From: Flavobacteriales bacterium
GTDB taxonomy: Bacteria; Bacteroidota; Bacteroidia; CAIKAF01
Assembly: GCA_022402535.1 (NCBI GenBank)
Contig: JAKRSD010000020.1
Coordinates: 478,345 to 542,344, forward strand
Direction of reading: 5' to 3'
DNA length: 64,000 nucleotides
Below the pieces are notes generated by a model, which saw only the letters and a program-made list of their open reading frames with translations, searched no databases and was not told where the DNA came from. A program made the position numbers and the translations under genes. Position 1 is the first letter of the stretch, and every line of letters begins with the position of its first letter. Below are positions 17,536 to 24,967 of this stretch, piece by piece.

Positions 17536-17621
17536 CTACCCGGTAATAAAGCGGATATTTCTTCTGAGTCCTTCGAATTTGGTTCTTTTAACCGGAGATT
17601 TTTTGAAGAGTTCTTCAAAAA
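17536..17621. repeat. Right direct repeat: 3' end of the intact queG
   Basis: Matches 13991-14076 at 84 of 86 positions and lies within queG, covering its last 28 codons and stop. The 20 or so bases to its left (17516-17535) also resemble the end of the Lacal_2735 gene weakly (AATGCA against AACGCA), so the copy may have carried a related convergent gene end. 17365-17535 has no other feature that I can see. Confidence 0.9.
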
Positions 17622-18474
17622 CCGACTCCGTAATTTCCTGCCATTCTTTACGGGTTGTTTCCAGCAGTTTAACGTTAGGTGTAAACGCCGGCGTGTTATG
17701 TGGTGTAGAAAACCGGTTCCAGGGGCATACCTCCTGGCAGATATCGCATCCGAACATCCAGTTTTCAAATTTTCCTTTCATTTCTGTCGGAATTTCATCC
17801 CGTAGCTCTATGGTAAAATAGGAAATACATTTACTGCCGTCCACTTTGTAAGGTTCGGTGATTGCCTCGGTGGGGCAGGCGTCTATGCAACGTGTGCATG
17901 AGCCGCAATGGTCGGTTTCGGGACCGTCGGGCAAAAGGTCCAAATCACAAATAATTTCTGAAATAAAAAAGTAGGACCCGGATGTTTTACGGATAAGATT
18001 GGCATTTTTTCCCACCCAGCCCAATCCGCTTTTGGCCGCCCATGCTTTTTCCATTACGGGGGCCGAGTCGGTAAAAACGCGCGCCGCCACATCTCCGAAC
18101 TGTATCCGGATATCATGCAACAAATCGGACATTTTGTTTTTAATCACCGTATGGTAATCTTCGCCATATGCATACATGCTGATTTTGGGCGCTTCGGGGT
18201 CGGTTTGTTTTAAGGGAGAATAATAATTTAACAGCAATGAAATAACCGATTTAGCTCCAGGAACGAGTTTTGCGGGGTCTAGTCGTTTATCAAAATGATT
18301 GGCCATGTAGGCCATTTGGCCGTGCTTGTTTTGGTTGAGCCAGGCTTCAAGGCGCGGCGCTTCTTCTTCTAAGAATCCGGCTTTTGATATGCCACAAAAA
18401 TCAAATCCATGTTTTTGTGCCAGATGTTTTATCTGTGCCGATTTCTCTTTCAGTCTATGGTATTCAGAAGCCAT
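17536..18474 (-). CDS. queG: Epoxyqueuosine reductase
   Basis: 312 residues, cytoplasmic. QueG performs the last step of queuosine synthesis on tRNA, reducing epoxyqueuosine with cobalamin and two [4Fe-4S] clusters. Visible features are D136 in [13 protein letters not shown] (proposed acid), the cluster motif C190[10 protein letters not shown]200-P, and C243-DIC-QEVC250-PWNRF. Length agrees with the shorter QueG type without the C-terminal HEAT extension seen in some homologues. It starts two bases after ruvB ends, so the two are co-transcribed. Its last 28 codons are duplicated 3.5 kb away at 13991-14076. Confidence 0.95.
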   Translation of the reverse strand: MASEYHRLKEKSAQIKHLAQKHGFDFCGISKAGFLEEEAPRLEAWLNQNKHGQMAYMANHFDKRLDPAKLVPGAKSVISLLLNYYSPLKQTDPEAPKISMYAYGEDYHTVIKNKMSDLLHDIRIQFGDVAARVFTDSAPVMEKAWAAKSGLGWVGKNANLIRKTSGSYFFISEIICDLDLLPDGPETDHCGSCTRCIDACPTEAITEPYKVDGSKCISYFTIELRDEIPTEMKGKFENWMFGCDICQEVCPWNRFSTPHNTPAFTPNVKLLETTRKEWQEITESVFEELFKKSPVKRTKFEGLRRNIRFITG

Positions 18475-18476
18475 AA

Positions 18477-19508
18477 TTACAACTCATCAAACAGAGAGCC
18501 TGTGCCTTTGTTGGGCATTTTGCCTAAGTGGCGGAAGGCTTTATCTGTGGCAATTCGGCCTCTTGGTGTGCGCATCAGAAATCCTTCCTGAATTAAAAAA
18601 GGTTCATACACTTCTTCAATCGTTCCTGCATCTTCCGATGCCGCCGTGGCAATGGTAGTAAGCCCCACGGGTCCACCGCCAAATTTTTCTATCAGAATGC
18701 TCAGGATTTTATTGTCCATTTCATCCAATCCTGATTTATCAACATTTAGCGCAGAAAGCGCCATGTCGGCAATTTCTTTGGTTATGGTACCGTCGCCTTT
18801 TATTTGCGCAAAATCCCGCACTCTTCGCAGCAAGGCATTGGCAATACGGGGAGTTCCGCGGCTTCTGCGGGCAATTTCATAAGCAGCGTCTTCTTTTATC
18901 GGTGTTTTTAAAATTTCTGCCGAACGTTTAATGATTGAACTGAGCACATCTGCGTTATAATACTCTAAGCGTGAATTTATGCCAAAGCGTGCCCGGAGCG
19001 GAGCCGTCAACAGCCCTGAACGTGTGGTTGCTCCAATTAAAGTAAAGGGACTTAATGAAATTTGAACGGTGCGGGCATTAGGTCCCGTGTCAATCATGAT
19101 ATCAATTTTAAAATCCTCCATGGCCGAATAGAGGTATTCTTCCACCACAGGACTCAGGCGGTGTATTTCGTCTATAAACAAAATATCGTTCGTATCCAGG
19201 TTGGTAAGAAGTCCTGCCAAATCGCCCGGTTTTTCTAATACAGGTCCTGAAGTGATTTTTATACCCACGCCCAAATCGTTGGCTATGATGTGGGCCAGCG
19301 TGGTTTTTCCCAATCCGGGAGGTCCGTGTAAAAGCACATGATCCAGCGCTTCCTTTCGGCGAATGGCGGCCTCGGTAAAGATTTTCAGATTCTCTACAAT
19401 TTTTTCCTGTCCGGCAAATTCAAAAAAGCCGGAAGGTCGAAGCACACTTTCTATTTCTTTATCCGTGGGCGTAAGGTGAGCCCCTTCGGCATCCAGATAC
19501 TCGTTCAA
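18477..19508 (-). CDS. ruvB: Holliday junction branch-migration ATPase RuvB
   Basis: 343 residues. AAA+ ATPase that with RuvA drives branch migration at Holliday junctions. Walker A GPPGLGKT (62-69), Walker B/DEIH at 113-116, sensor [18 protein letters not shown] (about 155-172), and the C-terminal winged helix ending in TPRGR are all present. Length is usual for RuvB. The minus-strand TACCTTTA at 19534-19527 is a likely -7 element, giving a short leader. First gene of ruvB-queG. Confidence 0.97.
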   Translation of the reverse strand: MNEYLDAEGAHLTPTDKEIESVLRPSGFFEFAGQEKIVENLKIFTEAAIRRKEALDHVLLHGPPGLGKTTLAHIIANDLGVGIKITSGPVLEKPGDLAGLLTNLDTNDILFIDEIHRLSPVVEEYLYSAMEDFKIDIMIDTGPNARTVQISLSPFTLIGATTRSGLLTAPLRARFGINSRLEYYNADVLSSIIKRSAEILKTPIKEDAAYEIARRSRGTPRIANALLRRVRDFAQIKGDGTITKEIADMALSALNVDKSGLDEMDNKILSILIEKFGGGPVGLTTIATAASEDAGTIEEVYEPFLIQEGFLMRTPRGRIATDKAFRHLGKMPNKGTGSLFDEL

Positions 19509-19555
19509 AATTCACACATTTGTTGGTAAAGGTACAATACACGAACCGAAAAAAC

Positions 19556-19987
19556 TTATTCTTTTTCGGCAGGAATTTGGATTGGTTTTTCAAATCCCTC
19601 AATAAGCAGAACCAACCCTGTTTTTCGGGTATTTTCCCGAAGGGGCTGAATATCAAACGAGAGGGTTCTTGAAATATTTTTTTCGCATTTTTTATCTGTT
19701 ATATAACCGGAGACAAGAGATGCTTTTGGAGGAAGGCTTTTCATAAGATTACCGTCCCACAAGAGATAAGGTTCCTCGTTTCCGCAACCGACATACATTA
19801 CTTCGAGGGTTAGAATATTTTCTTTTACCAAGGCTGATAAAACCGAAAAACGTTCTGTGGTTTTATTTTCCAGGTATTCTGTTTTCTGCAGTGCGGTTAT
19901 GGGGTTCATGGGACTGATTGTTTTAGTTTTACATCCTAAAATTAAAAGGGGAAATACAGAGTAGAGAATGATAAAAAAACGCTTCAT
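19556..19987 (-). CDS. Small outer-envelope lipoprotein, unknown function
   Basis: 143 residues. The lipobox LILGC places the lipidated cysteine at about residue 18. The mature part has a pair of cysteines (VGCGNEEPYLLWDG and DKKCEK) and a beta-rich pattern. No family recognised. ATG 19987 is chosen because a TACCTTTG -7 box lies at 20016-20009, so the frame's earlier ATG (20011) would not be transcribed. The product is probably anchored in the periplasm or outer membrane. Confidence 0.8.
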   Translation of the reverse strand: MKRFFIILYSVFPLLILGCKTKTISPMNPITALQKTEYLENKTTERFSVLSALVKENILTLEVMYVGCGNEEPYLLWDGNLMKSLPPKASLVSGYITDKKCEKNISRTLSFDIQPLRENTRKTGLVLLIEGFEKPIQIPAEKE

Positions 19988-20008
19988 ATCGAATTTGTTA
20001 TAACAACT

Positions 20009-20038
20009 CAAAGGTAGTAATAGCGCGGAATTAGCAAA
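20009..20038 (-). promoter_or_regulatory. Promoter of the 19556-19987 lipoprotein gene
   Basis: Minus-strand TTTG (20038-20035), 18 bases, TACCTTTG (20016-20009). Predicted start near 20003. Confidence 0.65.
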
Positions 20039-20126
20039 AATCGAATTTAAGTGTTAAAAAGTGTTAAGCGCACCTTTTTTCAATATTTTCAAGGAATTAC
20101 AAAATATGTAAAAACAAATTGATACA

Positions 20127-20140
20127 AAAAGTATACTTTT
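20127..20140. repeat. 14-bp perfect palindrome in the ruvB-phoH spacer
   Basis: AAAAGTATACTTTT is its own reverse complement and is followed by TAAAGTAT, a partial repeat of one arm. It sits in a very AT-rich spacer, 117 bases before the orphan promoter at 20257. Could be a regulator site; no other support. Confidence 0.45.
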
Positions 20141-20256
20141 AAAGTATGACTATATATACAAGAAAATCAGCAAAATATGACTTTTTAGCAATTTGTACGA
20201 CATTTATAATTTACTTTTTCCCCGGCTTTTTTTCTAACCCTTAACTAGGGCTATTG

Positions 20257-20286
20257 TTGGTGGATTAAATTCTTGCCGTACATTTG
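20257..20286 (+). promoter_or_regulatory. Orphan plus-strand promoter
   Basis: TTG (20257-20259), 19 bases, TACATTTG (20279-20286) is an almost ideal Bacteroidota promoter. The next plus-strand gene is feoA, more than 1.7 kb away behind a terminator. Confidence 0.65.
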
Positions 20287-20291
20287 CCCCA

Positions 20292-20398
20292 GATAAACGA
20301 AACACTTGCTGTTTCTTTATCACAACCTAAATGAGGGTTAAGGGTTAAGGGTTAATTACGAAAGAGCATCACATCCCGTGGTGCTCTTTCGTTTTTTT
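20292..20398 (+). ncRNA. Candidate small non-coding RNA (about 105 nt)
   Basis: The transcript predicted from the orphan promoter would run from about 20292 to the T-run ending at 20398. It has no credible reading frame: its only ATG (20331) gives five codons. It contains three tandem GGGTTAA units (20335-20355) and ends in a strong terminator hairpin. Upstream, outside the transcript, TAACCCTTAA (20235-20244) is complementary to those units. No Rfam family recognised; 6S RNA or a riboregulator are possibilities. Antisense pairing to the convergent phoH end is not involved, since the terminator stops 14 bases before it. Confidence 0.5.
20358..20398 (+). terminator. Strong intrinsic terminator
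   Basis: Arms 20358-20372 and 20378-20392 pair over 15 positions (one G-T), loop ATCCC, then T7. It ends the candidate small RNA and, because the stem is symmetrical and followed by A-rich sequence on the other side, may also serve phoH from the opposite strand less well. Confidence 0.8.
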
Positions 20399-20412
20399 AT
20401 CTGTTTTTGTTG

Positions 20413-21762
20413 TTATAAAAATTCATTTGCCAGATTTGCCAACTCACTTCTTTCGCCCCTTTCAAGGGTTATGTGCGCATGAAGATGATGGGTGTGAATC
20501 CGATCAATTAAATAAGACAATCCGTTACTTTGTGTATCCAGATAGGGAGTGTCTATCTGAAAAATATCGCCTGTAAATACAATTTTAGTGTTTTCTCCAG
20601 CTCGCGTTATGATTGTTTTTACTTCGTGAGGAGTAAGGTTTTGTGATTCATCCACAATAAAAAACACGTTGGAAAGGCTGCGCCCACGGATATAAGCAAG
20701 AGGCTGAATGACTAATTTTTCGTTTTCTAAAAGTTCATTTACTTTTTTTCCCTCTTTTTCGGTTTCACCATACTGACTTTGGATAAATTTCAAGTTGTCG
20801 AAAAGGGGTTCCATGTATGGGTTCAGTTTTGATTTGATATCCCCCGGAAGATATCCGATGTCTTTGTTGCTAAGAGGCACAATAGGCCTTGCTAAATAAA
20901 TCTGGTGAAAATTTCTGCGTTGTTCAATCGCTGCAGCCAATGCCAAAAGCGTTTTTCCTGTTCCTGCCACACCTTGTAGGGTTACCAGTTTTATTTCAGG
21001 GTTTAACAATGCGTCAATGGCAAAAACCTGTTCTGCGTTGCGTGCCTTAATTCCGTATGCATCTCTTCGTTCCACCCTTTCTATCAGGTGTGTTTCGGCA
21101 TTAAAACGGCCTAACACAGAAGATTTTTGATTTCGAATCAGGTAATAATGGTTGGGTATGGGAACTTCTTTCCCGATAAGCTCTTTGGGGCTACAACCCC
21201 CGTCTTTATAAATCTTATCAATAAGAGCGGGATCAACGTCACTTATTTCGGTTTTGCCGGTATATAAGTCCGAAATGTTTCGGATTTTTCCTGTTTCAAA
21301 ATCTTCGGCTTCCACACCTAGCGACTTAGCTTTTATGCGCAGATTGATATCCTTTGAAACCAATACCACATGCCTGTCGGCAAACTCTGTCTGTAATGCA
21401 ATAGCCGCATTTAAAATACGGTGGTCGGGTTTGTTGTCGCCAAATATTTTGCAGGCATCCAGCTCGCGGCTCACCGCATCCTCGCGAACTACTTTAAATT
21501 TTCCTTTGTTTTTTCCCGTCAGCGGAATCCAGTCACTGAAATTATTGCCCAGTCCGTATTCGTCTAAGGTTCTGATAAACTCACGGGCTTCAAAATTTTT
21601 GGTATCGTTTCCCTTTTTAAAGGTGTCCAGCTCTTCTAATACACTGATCGGAAGTGCCACATCATTGTCTTCAAAACAGGTGAAAGCACTGTGATTATAT
21701 AAAATTACCGAGGTGTCTAAAACAAATATTTTTGAATCTTTACTTTTTGATTTTTTGGCCAT
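20413..21762 (-). CDS. PIN-PhoH fusion ATPase (PhoH2-like)
   Basis: 449 residues. An N-terminal PIN nuclease domain (about 12-140, opening FVLDTSVILYNHSAF with acidic residues D and later EELD) is joined to a C-terminal PhoH-like ATPase. The ATPase has Walker A GVAGTGKT near residue 262 and Walker B FFIVDESQNLTPHEVK. PhoH2-type proteins are RNA helicase/RNases. The frame extends to 21843, but the extra residues are not typical, and MAKKSKSKDSKIF gives the usual short N terminus. A stand-alone gene, divergent from feoA. Confidence 0.9.
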   Translation of the reverse strand: MAKKSKSKDSKIFVLDTSVILYNHSAFTCFEDNDVALPISVLEELDTFKKGNDTKNFEAREFIRTLDEYGLGNNFSDWIPLTGKNKGKFKVVREDAVSRELDACKIFGDNKPDHRILNAAIALQTEFADRHVVLVSKDINLRIKAKSLGVEAEDFETGKIRNISDLYTGKTEISDVDPALIDKIYKDGGCSPKELIGKEVPIPNHYYLIRNQKSSVLGRFNAETHLIERVERRDAYGIKARNAEQVFAIDALLNPEIKLVTLQGVAGTGKTLLALAAAIEQRRNFHQIYLARPIVPLSNKDIGYLPGDIKSKLNPYMEPLFDNLKFIQSQYGETEKEGKKVNELLENEKLVIQPLAYIRGRSLSNVFFIVDESQNLTPHEVKTIITRAGENTKIVFTGDIFQIDTPYLDTQSNGLSYLIDRIHTHHLHAHITLERGERSELANLANEFL

Positions 21763-22014
21763 AAAACAATCTGCTTTTAATGCAAACAAAGTTTCCTTTT
21801 TCATCCGTTTAAGGGCTATTTGTTTTTTGAAAGATTTCAACACATCACCCGGTCAAAAAAAACAATTTTGCATAACTCTCTGATTTAATTGCATTTTACC
21901 TGCCCACATTTGCTAAAACTTGTTGACAAGCTTTCCGTTTTTCCGTTTGGGGAAGCATTAGAAAACGAAGGGAATGTTTTCCCAATGTTAAGTATTCCGC
22001 TTAGTTTTGCGCAG

Positions 22015-22251
22015 ATGAAAGCTTCGGAGTTAAAAGTTGGCCAAAAAGCCCGCATCCTTTCTGTTGAAAGCGGAGTGTTGGGTCGCCGGCTTTTAGAAAT
22101 GGGCTTTATTCCCGGTAAAACGATTCAGCTTACGGGCAAAGGTCCGTTTGGGAGCCCGTTGGCATTTCGGGTAGATTTTCTTCATGCTGCTTTGCGAAAT
22201 GCAGAAGCCGAACTTATTGAAATCGAAAACATTGAAAGTGAAATCCGCTGA
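22015..22251 (+). CDS. feoA: Ferrous iron transport protein A
   Basis: 78 residues from MKASELKVGQ, a compact SH3-like FeoA domain with the usual LGRRLLEMGFIPGKTI block (about 22-37) and a C-terminal ALRNAEAELIEIE. FeoA supports Fe(II) import by FeoB at the inner membrane. The frame continues upstream to 21889, but TAGTTTTG (22002-22009) is a -7 box only 5 bases before this ATG, so the longer version is unlikely and the message may have almost no leader. It overlaps feoB. Confidence 0.9.
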   Translation: MKASELKVGQKARILSVESGVLGRRLLEMGFIPGKTIQLTGKGPFGSPLAFRVDFLHAALRNAEAELIEIENIESEIR

Positions 22252-24208
22252 AGAGAAAGAAAATAGACTTTTGCCCCGCAAAATATTATTGGTGGGCAAT
22301 CCGAATAGCGGAAAAACCACCCTGTTCAACCAACTCACAGGGCTAAATCAAAAAATAGCCAACTATCCGGGGGTTACGGTGGAAAGTAAGTCCGGGAAAT
22401 TTTCCCTCATAGACCCCTCAAATAGAATAAAAACAGAAATCGAACTGATAGACCTGCCCGGTATTTATAGCCTGAATGCCATTTCAGAAGATGAAAAACA
22501 GGCAGTTGTTCCGATAATTCAGTTTGCCAAAACGGGAGACATAGAAGATATACTTGTAATTTTTGTAGTAGACACAAACAATCCGGCAAGGAGCCTTCAT
22601 TTATATCTGGCTGTCAGAAACCTGGGTTTTAAAACGCTGTTGTTGATGAATATGGCTCCCATGGCGGCCGAAAAAGGAATTTATCCCAATATAGAGAGCA
22701 TTCAGCGAGATTTGGGGCCGGTTCCTGTTGTAATTTCCAGTAAAAGTCGGGGCAAAACGGCGGGTCTTATCCGCGAAGCCGTGCGCAAATTTCCATCCAT
22801 TCCTATTCCTGTAGAGCATAATAGTGTTGATCATTCTGTTTTTAATAATCAAGGTGTTGAACTAGAAAAACAATGGTTTACGATTAAGGAACCCTCTCAA
22901 AAATCAGCAAGACAAAAAATGGCCGACCGGATATTTATGCATCCTGTGTGGGGTCCCATTTGTTTTTTAACCCTGTTGTTATTGGTTTTTCAGAGTTTGT
23001 TTACTTTTTCGGCTTATCCTACCGACTGGATAGAAGGGGGAATGGATAAATTAACCCGCTTTTTGTCGGGTGTGCTTTCCGACAATTTGTTGTCTCAGCT
23101 TGTTTTAGAGGGGGTATTGCCCGGGTTAACGGGAATTTTTGTCTTTATTCCACAGATTGCCTTTTTGTTCATGTTCATTGCCATAATGGAAGAAAGCGGT
23201 TATTTGTCGAGAGCCACTTTTCTGGCAGATAATCTGATGAGAAGGTTTGGTTTAAACGGCAAATCTTTGATTCCTTTTGCCGGTGGTGCGGCATGTGCCG
23301 TGCCCGCAATACTTTCTGCGCGAACCATCAGCAATCCCCGGGAGCGATTGCTGACCATTTTGGTAACGCCATGGGTTACCTGCTCGGCAAGGCTTCCTGT
23401 TTTCGTTACCCTTATTGCCGTTTTTGTTCCTGAGGGAAATACGGGCTGGGTAAGTACTAGGGGCCTCGTACTCGGTGTTTTTTATCTTTTGGGTGTAGTG
23501 GCAGTCTTTTCCGGTGCCTGGTTATTAAACCTGTTTTTTAAGCCCGAAAAGTCTCCTTCTTTGTTTATGATGGAGTTACCCGATTACAGAGCACCACAGG
23601 TAAAAACAGTAATTAAAACTATGCTTGAAAGGGTTGGCGATTTTGTTTGGAATGCAGGGAAAATTATCTTGGCAATCAGTGTGGTTTTGTGGGTGTTAGC
23701 CTCTTTTGGTCCGCCTTCTGAAATGCAAAAAATAAATGAAAAATATGCGGTACAATCCTTAGAAAACCCTGAAAATCTGCCTCTGGGATACAAAGCAGAA
23801 AAGCTGGAAGCCTCATTTGCAGGTAAGTTTGGTAAAATCATGGAGCCCGTATTAAAACCGTTGGGTTTTGATTGGAAAATAGGTATCGGGTTATTGACCT
23901 CTTTTGCAGCCCGTGAAGTGTTTGTTGGAACAATGAATACTATTTACGGTTTGGGAAATGACGCCGATTCGGATAAGCTTTCTGAAATTATGGCATCCGA
24001 AAAAAGACCGGATGGTTCTAAGCGTTTTGATGCTGCCACATCGCTTTCGCTGATGGTGTTTTTTCTGTTGGCCATGCAGTGTATGAGCACGTTTGCCGTG
24101 GTAAAAAAGGAAACCCGATCGCTGAAATTGGCGCTCCTTCAACTTTTCTTAATGACCGGAATTGCATATGTGGCCTCATTTGCCGTGTATCAGACGCTCA
24201 GTGTATGA
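22184..24208 (+). CDS. feoB: Ferrous iron transport GTPase-permease FeoB
   Basis: 674 residues with the ATG used here. The N-terminal G domain has G1 GNPNSGKTT (38-46), G2 around YPGVTVE (61-67) and G3 DLPG (90-93). The canonical G4 NxxD is replaced by NMAP (156-159). The membrane half has two gating repeats (for example FAGGAACAVPAILSARTI) and about eight helices. It imports Fe(II). The start is uncertain: ATG 22184 lies deep within feoA, ATG 22202 is possible, and GTG 22238 would give a 14-base overlap and put G1 at about residue 20, as in many homologues. It ends with an ATGA overlap with the SprT-like gene. Confidence 0.93.
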   Translation: MLLCEMQKPNLLKSKTLKVKSAEEKENRLLPRKILLVGNPNSGKTTLFNQLTGLNQKIANYPGVTVESKSGKFSLIDPSNRIKTEIELIDLPGIYSLNAISEDEKQAVVPIIQFAKTGDIEDILVIFVVDTNNPARSLHLYLAVRNLGFKTLLLMNMAPMAAEKGIYPNIESIQRDLGPVPVVISSKSRGKTAGLIREAVRKFPSIPIPVEHNSVDHSVFNNQGVELEKQWFTIKEPSQKSARQKMADRIFMHPVWGPICFLTLLLLVFQSLFTFSAYPTDWIEGGMDKLTRFLSGVLSDNLLSQLVLEGVLPGLTGIFVFIPQIAFLFMFIAIMEESGYLSRATFLADNLMRRFGLNGKSLIPFAGGAACAVPAILSARTISNPRERLLTILVTPWVTCSARLPVFVTLIAVFVPEGNTGWVSTRGLVLGVFYLLGVVAVFSGAWLLNLFFKPEKSPSLFMMELPDYRAPQVKTVIKTMLERVGDFVWNAGKIILAISVVLWVLASFGPPSEMQKINEKYAVQSLENPENLPLGYKAEKLEASFAGKFGKIMEPVLKPLGFDWKIGIGLLTSFAAREVFVGTMNTIYGLGNDADSDKLSEIMASEKRPDGSKRFDAATSLSLMVFFLLAMQCMSTFAVVKKETRSLKLALLQLFLMTGIAYVASFAVYQTLSV

Positions 24209-24837
24209 CAAGAGAAGAAAAAAAAGCGGCGTTCATGCGTATTCTTTCACGCTATATGGTGAAAGAAGCGTTGGAGTGGTCTGCTGAGTTTATTCTTGCC
24301 CATTCCGTTAAAATGAAGATTACATCGGTTCGGAGTACCAAATTGGGTGATTATAGGCATCCATTCGGTGATAAAGGACATCAGATTACCATAAATCACG
24401 ATTTGAACCCGGTGGCCTTTTTAGTAACTTTTGTTCATGAAGCGGCGCATCTCACCACTTGGAATACCTATAAAAACAGGGTTCAGCCACATGGTCCTGA
24501 ATGGCAGAAAGAATTTGCCGGTTTAATTTTGGAGGTCATCAATCTGGGCGCCTTTCCGCAGGAAATTGTTCATCATTTTTTGTCCAAAGGAAATTCGCTT
24601 GCGGCATCTTCCTGTTCTGACGCCGAGCTTAATCGATTGCTGCGAAAATTTGACCCTCCCAAAGGCACGCACCTTTTGGAGGAGTTAGAGCCCAATGCCG
24701 TTTTTCGGTTTGGAAAAACAGATGTGTATAGAAAGGGGGAAAAACTGCGCACCCGGTTTAAATGTCTTCACCTTGAAAAAAACCGTTGGTATCTCGTTTC
24801 TGGGCTTGCCGAGGTGGTAAGGATCGAAAATGTTTAA
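24205..24837 (+). CDS. SprT-like zinc metalloprotein
   Basis: 210 residues. The start overlaps the feoB stop (ATGA), which fixes it. A metallopeptidase-like site H78-EAA-H82 with a following H96-GPEW matches the SprT/SprT-like fold. In eukaryotes the fold is found in the DNA-protein crosslink protease SPRTN; bacterial SprT function is poorly known. The C-terminal part (about 165-205, LRTRFKCLHLEKNRWYLVSG) aligns with the zinc ribbon position but keeps only one cysteine, so that zinc site is probably lost. Co-transcribed with feoAB. Confidence 0.85.
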   Translation: MTREEKKAAFMRILSRYMVKEALEWSAEFILAHSVKMKITSVRSTKLGDYRHPFGDKGHQITINHDLNPVAFLVTFVHEAAHLTTWNTYKNRVQPHGPEWQKEFAGLILEVINLGAFPQEIVHHFLSKGNSLAASSCSDAELNRLLRKFDPPKGTHLLEELEPNAVFRFGKTDVYRKGEKLRTRFKCLHLEKNRWYLVSGLAEVVRIENV

Positions 24838-24841
24838 AAAA

Positions 24842-24855
24842 TTAAGAATTCTTAA
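24842..24855. repeat. 14-bp palindrome before the adhesin operon
   Basis: TTAAGAATTCTTAA is a perfect palindrome in the 109-base gap between the SprT-like gene and the giant adhesin. Downstream, TAAAATTG near 24896 resembles a -7 box (one mismatch). It could be a regulatory site or a weak terminator. Confidence 0.4.
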
Positions 24856-24967
24856 GAAATTAACAGGTCAAGCCTTTTTTGTAATTCAAAAAAGCGTAAA
24901 ATTGCACCACTAATCACACTTTTTATAATCAGACCCACCCATTCAAATGTCTTCCAAAATAAGTTGT

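Noticed and set aside
13991-17621. Composite transposon or prophage as origin of the island
   Set aside because: No transposase, integrase or phage structural gene; the flanking repeats are coding ends of queG, not inverted insertion-sequence ends. The S74 domain alone does not make it a prophage.
20335-20355. (GGGTTAA)x3 as a telomere-like repeat
   Set aside because: Only three units in a bacterial chromosome; treated as part of the candidate small RNA.
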